Positions 18,961 to 22,092 of a DNA stretch of 22,092 bases are shown one piece after another. The notes under the pieces are model-generated. The model did no database searches. It was not told the origin of the DNA and saw only the letters and a program-made list of their open reading frames with translations. The stretch's first letter is position 1, and each line of letters starts with the position of its first letter. Position numbers and translations under genes: made by a program. The DNA is from Amanita rubescens (lineage: Eukaryota > Basidiomycota > Agaricomycetes > Agaricales > Amanitaceae): assembly GCA_015039365.1 (NCBI GenBank), contig WION01000738.1, positions 1-22,092 on the forward strand. The letters are read 5' to 3'.

Positions 18961-21873
18961 TTAACTTTGACTACCTCTGAATTCTTTGTTTGCATTGGCT
19001 CCTCTATCAAAGAGAAGCTCAACAACTCTCATATGACCTTGTGACATTGCAGCTTGCAATGCATTACCATATTTTCCACCCTTTGCATTCACATCTGGTT
19101 TTTTGTCCAAGAGAAGCCTGACAACTTGAGAAATGCCATAAGCTGATGCTGCTTGCAATGCACTTCCATATTCCCCACCCCTTGCATTTACATCTGCTCC
19201 TCTGTCCAAGAGTAACCTGACAGTCTCAGCATTAGCCTGAAGTGCTGCTGCTTGCAATGCACCACCATATCTTTCACCCTGTACATTGATATATGCACCT
19301 TTGTCCAACAAAAGCTTAACAAATTCAGTATCACACCTGAGTGATGCAATTTCCAATGGATAATGGCATGGCACACCCATATTCACATTTGCACCTTTGT
19401 CTAACAGAAGCCTTGCAATTTCAGTATGATTCTGCTTTAGCGCAGCTATTAATGCACTGCCATATTCAAATCCACCCATTTCATCTACATTTGCACCCTT
19501 GTACAAAAGAAGCCTGACAATTTCAACATGACCCATTGATGATGCAGCTTGCAATGCATTGCCATAGTAACCACCCTGGGCATTCACATCTGCTCCTTCA
19601 TCCAAGAGAATCCTGACAATGTCAGCATGACCCCTAAATGATGCAGCTAGCAATGCATTGCTATAATGTCCACCCTGTGCATTCACATATGCTCCTTTTC
19701 CCAAGAGAATCCTGACAATGACAACATGGCCACCAGATGATGCAGCCTGCAATGCATTGCAATATTTTCCACCCTTTGCATTCACATTTGCTCCTCTGTC
19801 CAAGAGAAGCCTGACCATATCATCATGACCATTATATGATGCAGCTTGTAATGCATTGCAATATTCTCCATGCTGCACATTCACATCTGCTCCTTCATCC
19901 AACAGAAGCTTAATAACACCAATATGTCCTTCCTGTGCTGCAAGTTGAGCTGCTTCACTATATTTCTGATACCATTTATTGGTTGTGATCAATTTTTCTA
20001 CAATGTCTTCTAGTCCAAGTTCTGCTGCATAATCAAGAGGAGTTGCAGGAGGATAGATCCATGCTGGTGTTTTTGATACATGCTTAGCCCATGTTTTAAC
20101 TGCACCATGTTCATCACTTAAGAATTTTAATACTATGGCCTGTAACTTTGCATTCTTGTTGCTAAGTTTGTAGTGGTCTGTCCAATGCCAGATTGAATAA
20201 TGCCAGAGCCTGAATGTTTGGGTTTCTTTCAACTCATTTTTCTTATCCTCTTGAATATACCACAAACAGAAGTGAGCCATGATACCATGGCCAGACTGTA
20301 CATCAGACAATAAAATACACCTGGGTTTGTGGAGGAAATGCTCCTTCACAGATGCGTGGGCTAGTTGAACCATGTTATTAGTTGCTTTCATGACAAGACT
20401 GTGGCACAAGTGTATCACACTGTCAGCATGTGACACATCCAGACTGGTATCAAAGGTTTCATCACTAAATCGATCAAATGTCAGAATAATGGCCAGTTCC
20501 TCCACTGTAAAAAGCCTCATTCCCAGCAGAAGCCATTGTAAAATAACTTTTGCAAATGTTATCTCTTTTTTATCAATTTTCTGAAGTATCTGATCATAGA
20601 CACTTTCTAGGTTCTTGGGAAGACTTTTCAATGTCTTCATAAGTACCCTCTGGTTTTGGCAGCGCTTCAGCTCTTCAATTTGGCATGCAACCCAGCGAAA
20701 CCTGCTCAATTTCTTTAATTGCCTTTTCATAATTATAACATATCTAATACATACATTCCATTAGCATTGCTGACAATGAGTGCATTCTCAACCTGTTGTT
20801 GTATGACATTACCCCATTCCCTGAATCTAGGATCATTTTCAACAGCTGAGTGGATATAAGATATGATATCTCTGCCAACTAATGCTGCAGACAGGTATAT
20901 TTCTGTTGGGGCCATTTCTTTCATGTTGTTGTTGATACTCTCCTCTGTCCTGCTGGTCACCAAGAGATGAAAATGTGGCAACTGCCACCCATGAATCACT
21001 TTGATCACTTGATTGAATAACTGGTAATAATCATGACCACATTCATCCAAAGCATCAATAACCACATAAGTTTGCTGAAAGCCTTCCAAAAGCTCCACAA
21101 GCAAGGCAAGCAGTTCATTCTCTGTTGGGAGGTTTAGTCCCTCATGCCTGTTATACAGTTTGTCCATGGGGTCATAATTTTTGGATTTGGCTGTAAGGGT
21201 TAACACTAGACATGAAAGAAGACTTCTGGAAGTCTGTTTTGCCTTGTCATTGGTGTCAAAATAGAAATAAGCCAAACCAATTCCAGGTTGAGCCTGAACA
21301 ATGTCTCCAATATCCTCAATAATTGTGGAACTGCCTATACCTTAAGTGGCTAAATAAGAGCCTCAGAACTGATGCTTACCAAAGGAGTGTCTTTCCACAA
21401 CCAGCTACCAAATTTGCTTGAGTTACAACCAATACTGGAAGCCTGCCTAATATATCACTCACAAATGCCATTGATCCACATGAAAGAATTGGATTGTCCC
21501 TGAGTCCATCTGATATACCTCTCATCCTCCAGCAACCACTGACCAGAGCCTTCCTGGTGCTTCTTTCTAGCATTGATATGGCTAATGGATGGGTCAGGCA
21601 CAGCCAGCCACTTTTCAAACTTCACTGATGAAGATATGTTGAGGCAACACAGAGATTATGGCAGCCATAGATGACAAACCAAGCTCTTTAGTATTTACTA
21701 CCCAAACACTTTAGCATAACAATCCTTTCATTCATGAAACATCTCGTACTGTTGATTCTAGCTTCATTGTGTATCTGAGGTGTGAAGATCTGTATGTGCA
21801 ATGTGAGTAGCACAGATGAGTGATGTACATAGTTGTGACCAACCTCAACAGTACTGTCATTCAAGATATCCAT
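18961..21873 (-). CDS. NLR-like STAND protein: NACHT NTPase with about 11 ankyrin repeats
   Basis: Confident exons (minus strand, 5' to 3') are 21624-21463, 21404-21380, 21330-20755 and 20701-18961. A tentative first exon at 21873-21702 makes the total 891 residues; the start is uncertain. KFEKWLAVPDPSISHINARKKH precedes the NACHT domain, as in many agaricomycete NLRs. Walker A GISGCGKTLL lies near residue 110-119, split by two introns. Walker B YVVIDALDE is near 208, followed by LLVTSRTEE. A winged-helix-like part (WLLLGMRLFTVEELAIIL) lies near 368. From about 530 to the end there are roughly eleven 33-residue ankyrin repeats of the form YGNALQAASxxGHxxIVRLLL. Fungal STAND proteins are thought to sense non-self ligands through the repeats and oligomerise through NACHT. 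No N-terminal effector domain is recognised. Codons almost completely avoid CG; Arg is AGA/AGG nearly throughout. Confidence 0.82.
18975..19962 (-). repeat. Tandem 99-bp coding units (ankyrin repeats)
   Basis: About ten consecutive units of 99 bp (one is a codon longer and one shorter) encode 33-residue ankyrin repeats. Most share the YxNALQAAS and VRLLLDxGAxVNAxGG segments, so neighbouring units are very alike. The differences cluster in the loop and first-helix positions (for example SYNGHDDM, SSGGHVVI, SFRGHADI, SSMGHVEI), the part of an ankyrin unit that usually contacts ligands. Confidence 0.85.
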
Positions 21874-22092
21874 GCTGACAATGCACTGTGATGGTGGAGC
21901 AAGATTGAGATGCGCTGATAAACGTGTCACGATAGCCTTGGGTCACAAAGTTCCGGCATCTCCCGAACGACACTTCCAAACCCGGCTTGAGCATATTTCT
22001 CTCAGTACTGCATCCACGACAACTTACCCCATGGTAGCAGTTCCGGAACATTCATCAAAGCACCTGCTTCGTGCCCCCCTGATAACTCTACA
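21874..22092. other. Right window edge, normal CpG content
   Basis: CG dinucleotides reappear from about 21912. No gene is recognised. A minus-strand frame (21857-22051) runs across the block edge without a known domain; it may include 5' leader or promoter of the NLR gene. Confidence 0.45.

Larger units (their letters stand above)
18370..21900. other. CpG-depleted block
   Basis: Reading along the plus strand I count about seven CG dinucleotides in roughly 3.5 kb (near 18776, 19441, 20355, 20471, 20662, 20695 and 21745). Flanking DNA on both sides has several per 100 bp. TG and CA are abundant. The block covers the NLR gene, its introns, about 600 bp after the stop and about 250 bp before the confident coding part, and both edges are abrupt. 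This fits long-term CpG methylation and deamination; foreign origin is an alternative. Confidence 0.8.

Noticed and set aside
18370..21900. CpG-poor block as a transposon insertion
   Set aside because: No target-site duplication, terminal repeats or transposase were seen at the edges, so a mobile-element call is not supported.

Overview
The window looks like nuclear DNA of a filamentous basidiomycete, most likely an Agaricomycete. The genes carry many short (about 42-77 nt) GT-AG introns: seven exons in a glucose-6-phosphate isomerase gene and nine in a COP9 signalosome gene. A NACHT-ankyrin gene and a six-hairpin glycosidase are of types common in mushroom-forming and Rhizoctonia-like fungi. 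The genus cannot be fixed from this sequence.

Region 1 (1-5.3 kb) is relic-rich. A truncated, frameshifted FHA-domain fragment lies on the minus strand (1280-1688). An intact three-exon gene for a mitochondrial large-subunit RNase III-fold protein (2321-3134) is transcribed away from it, with a perfect double CACGTG palindrome upstream. A decayed class III (Nik1-type) hybrid histidine kinase follows (about 4199-5287).

Region 2 (5.7-11.2 kb) is the most novel part. It holds three directly repeated, diverged paralogues of a small secreted protein that I do not recognise (5877-6453, 8739-9346, 10522-11175). Each has four exons with three introns in identical phase. Each has a signal peptide encoded by exon 1, and exon 2 and exon 3 end on basic, mostly dibasic, Kex2-like sites. 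A short terminal exon carries an RSW motif. Each gene also has a TATA box followed about 35-40 bp later by the same short inverted repeat. They look like co-regulated, processed secreted precursors.

Region 3 (12.3-18.2 kb) is housekeeping and ordinary coding DNA on the plus strand: a secreted six-hairpin glycosidase (404 aa), glucose-6-phosphate isomerase (552 aa) and COP9 signalosome subunit 3 (567 aa).

Region 4 (18.4-21.9 kb) is a sharply bounded, almost CpG-free block. It holds a minus-strand NLR-like gene with a NACHT NTPase domain and about eleven 33-residue ankyrin repeats. Its reading frame survives although nearly all CpG has been lost.

All exon models were built by hand from splice signals, frame closure and, for the secreted family, comparison among the paralogues. 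Every complete model sums to a multiple of three. Family names come from recognised motifs, not from a database search.
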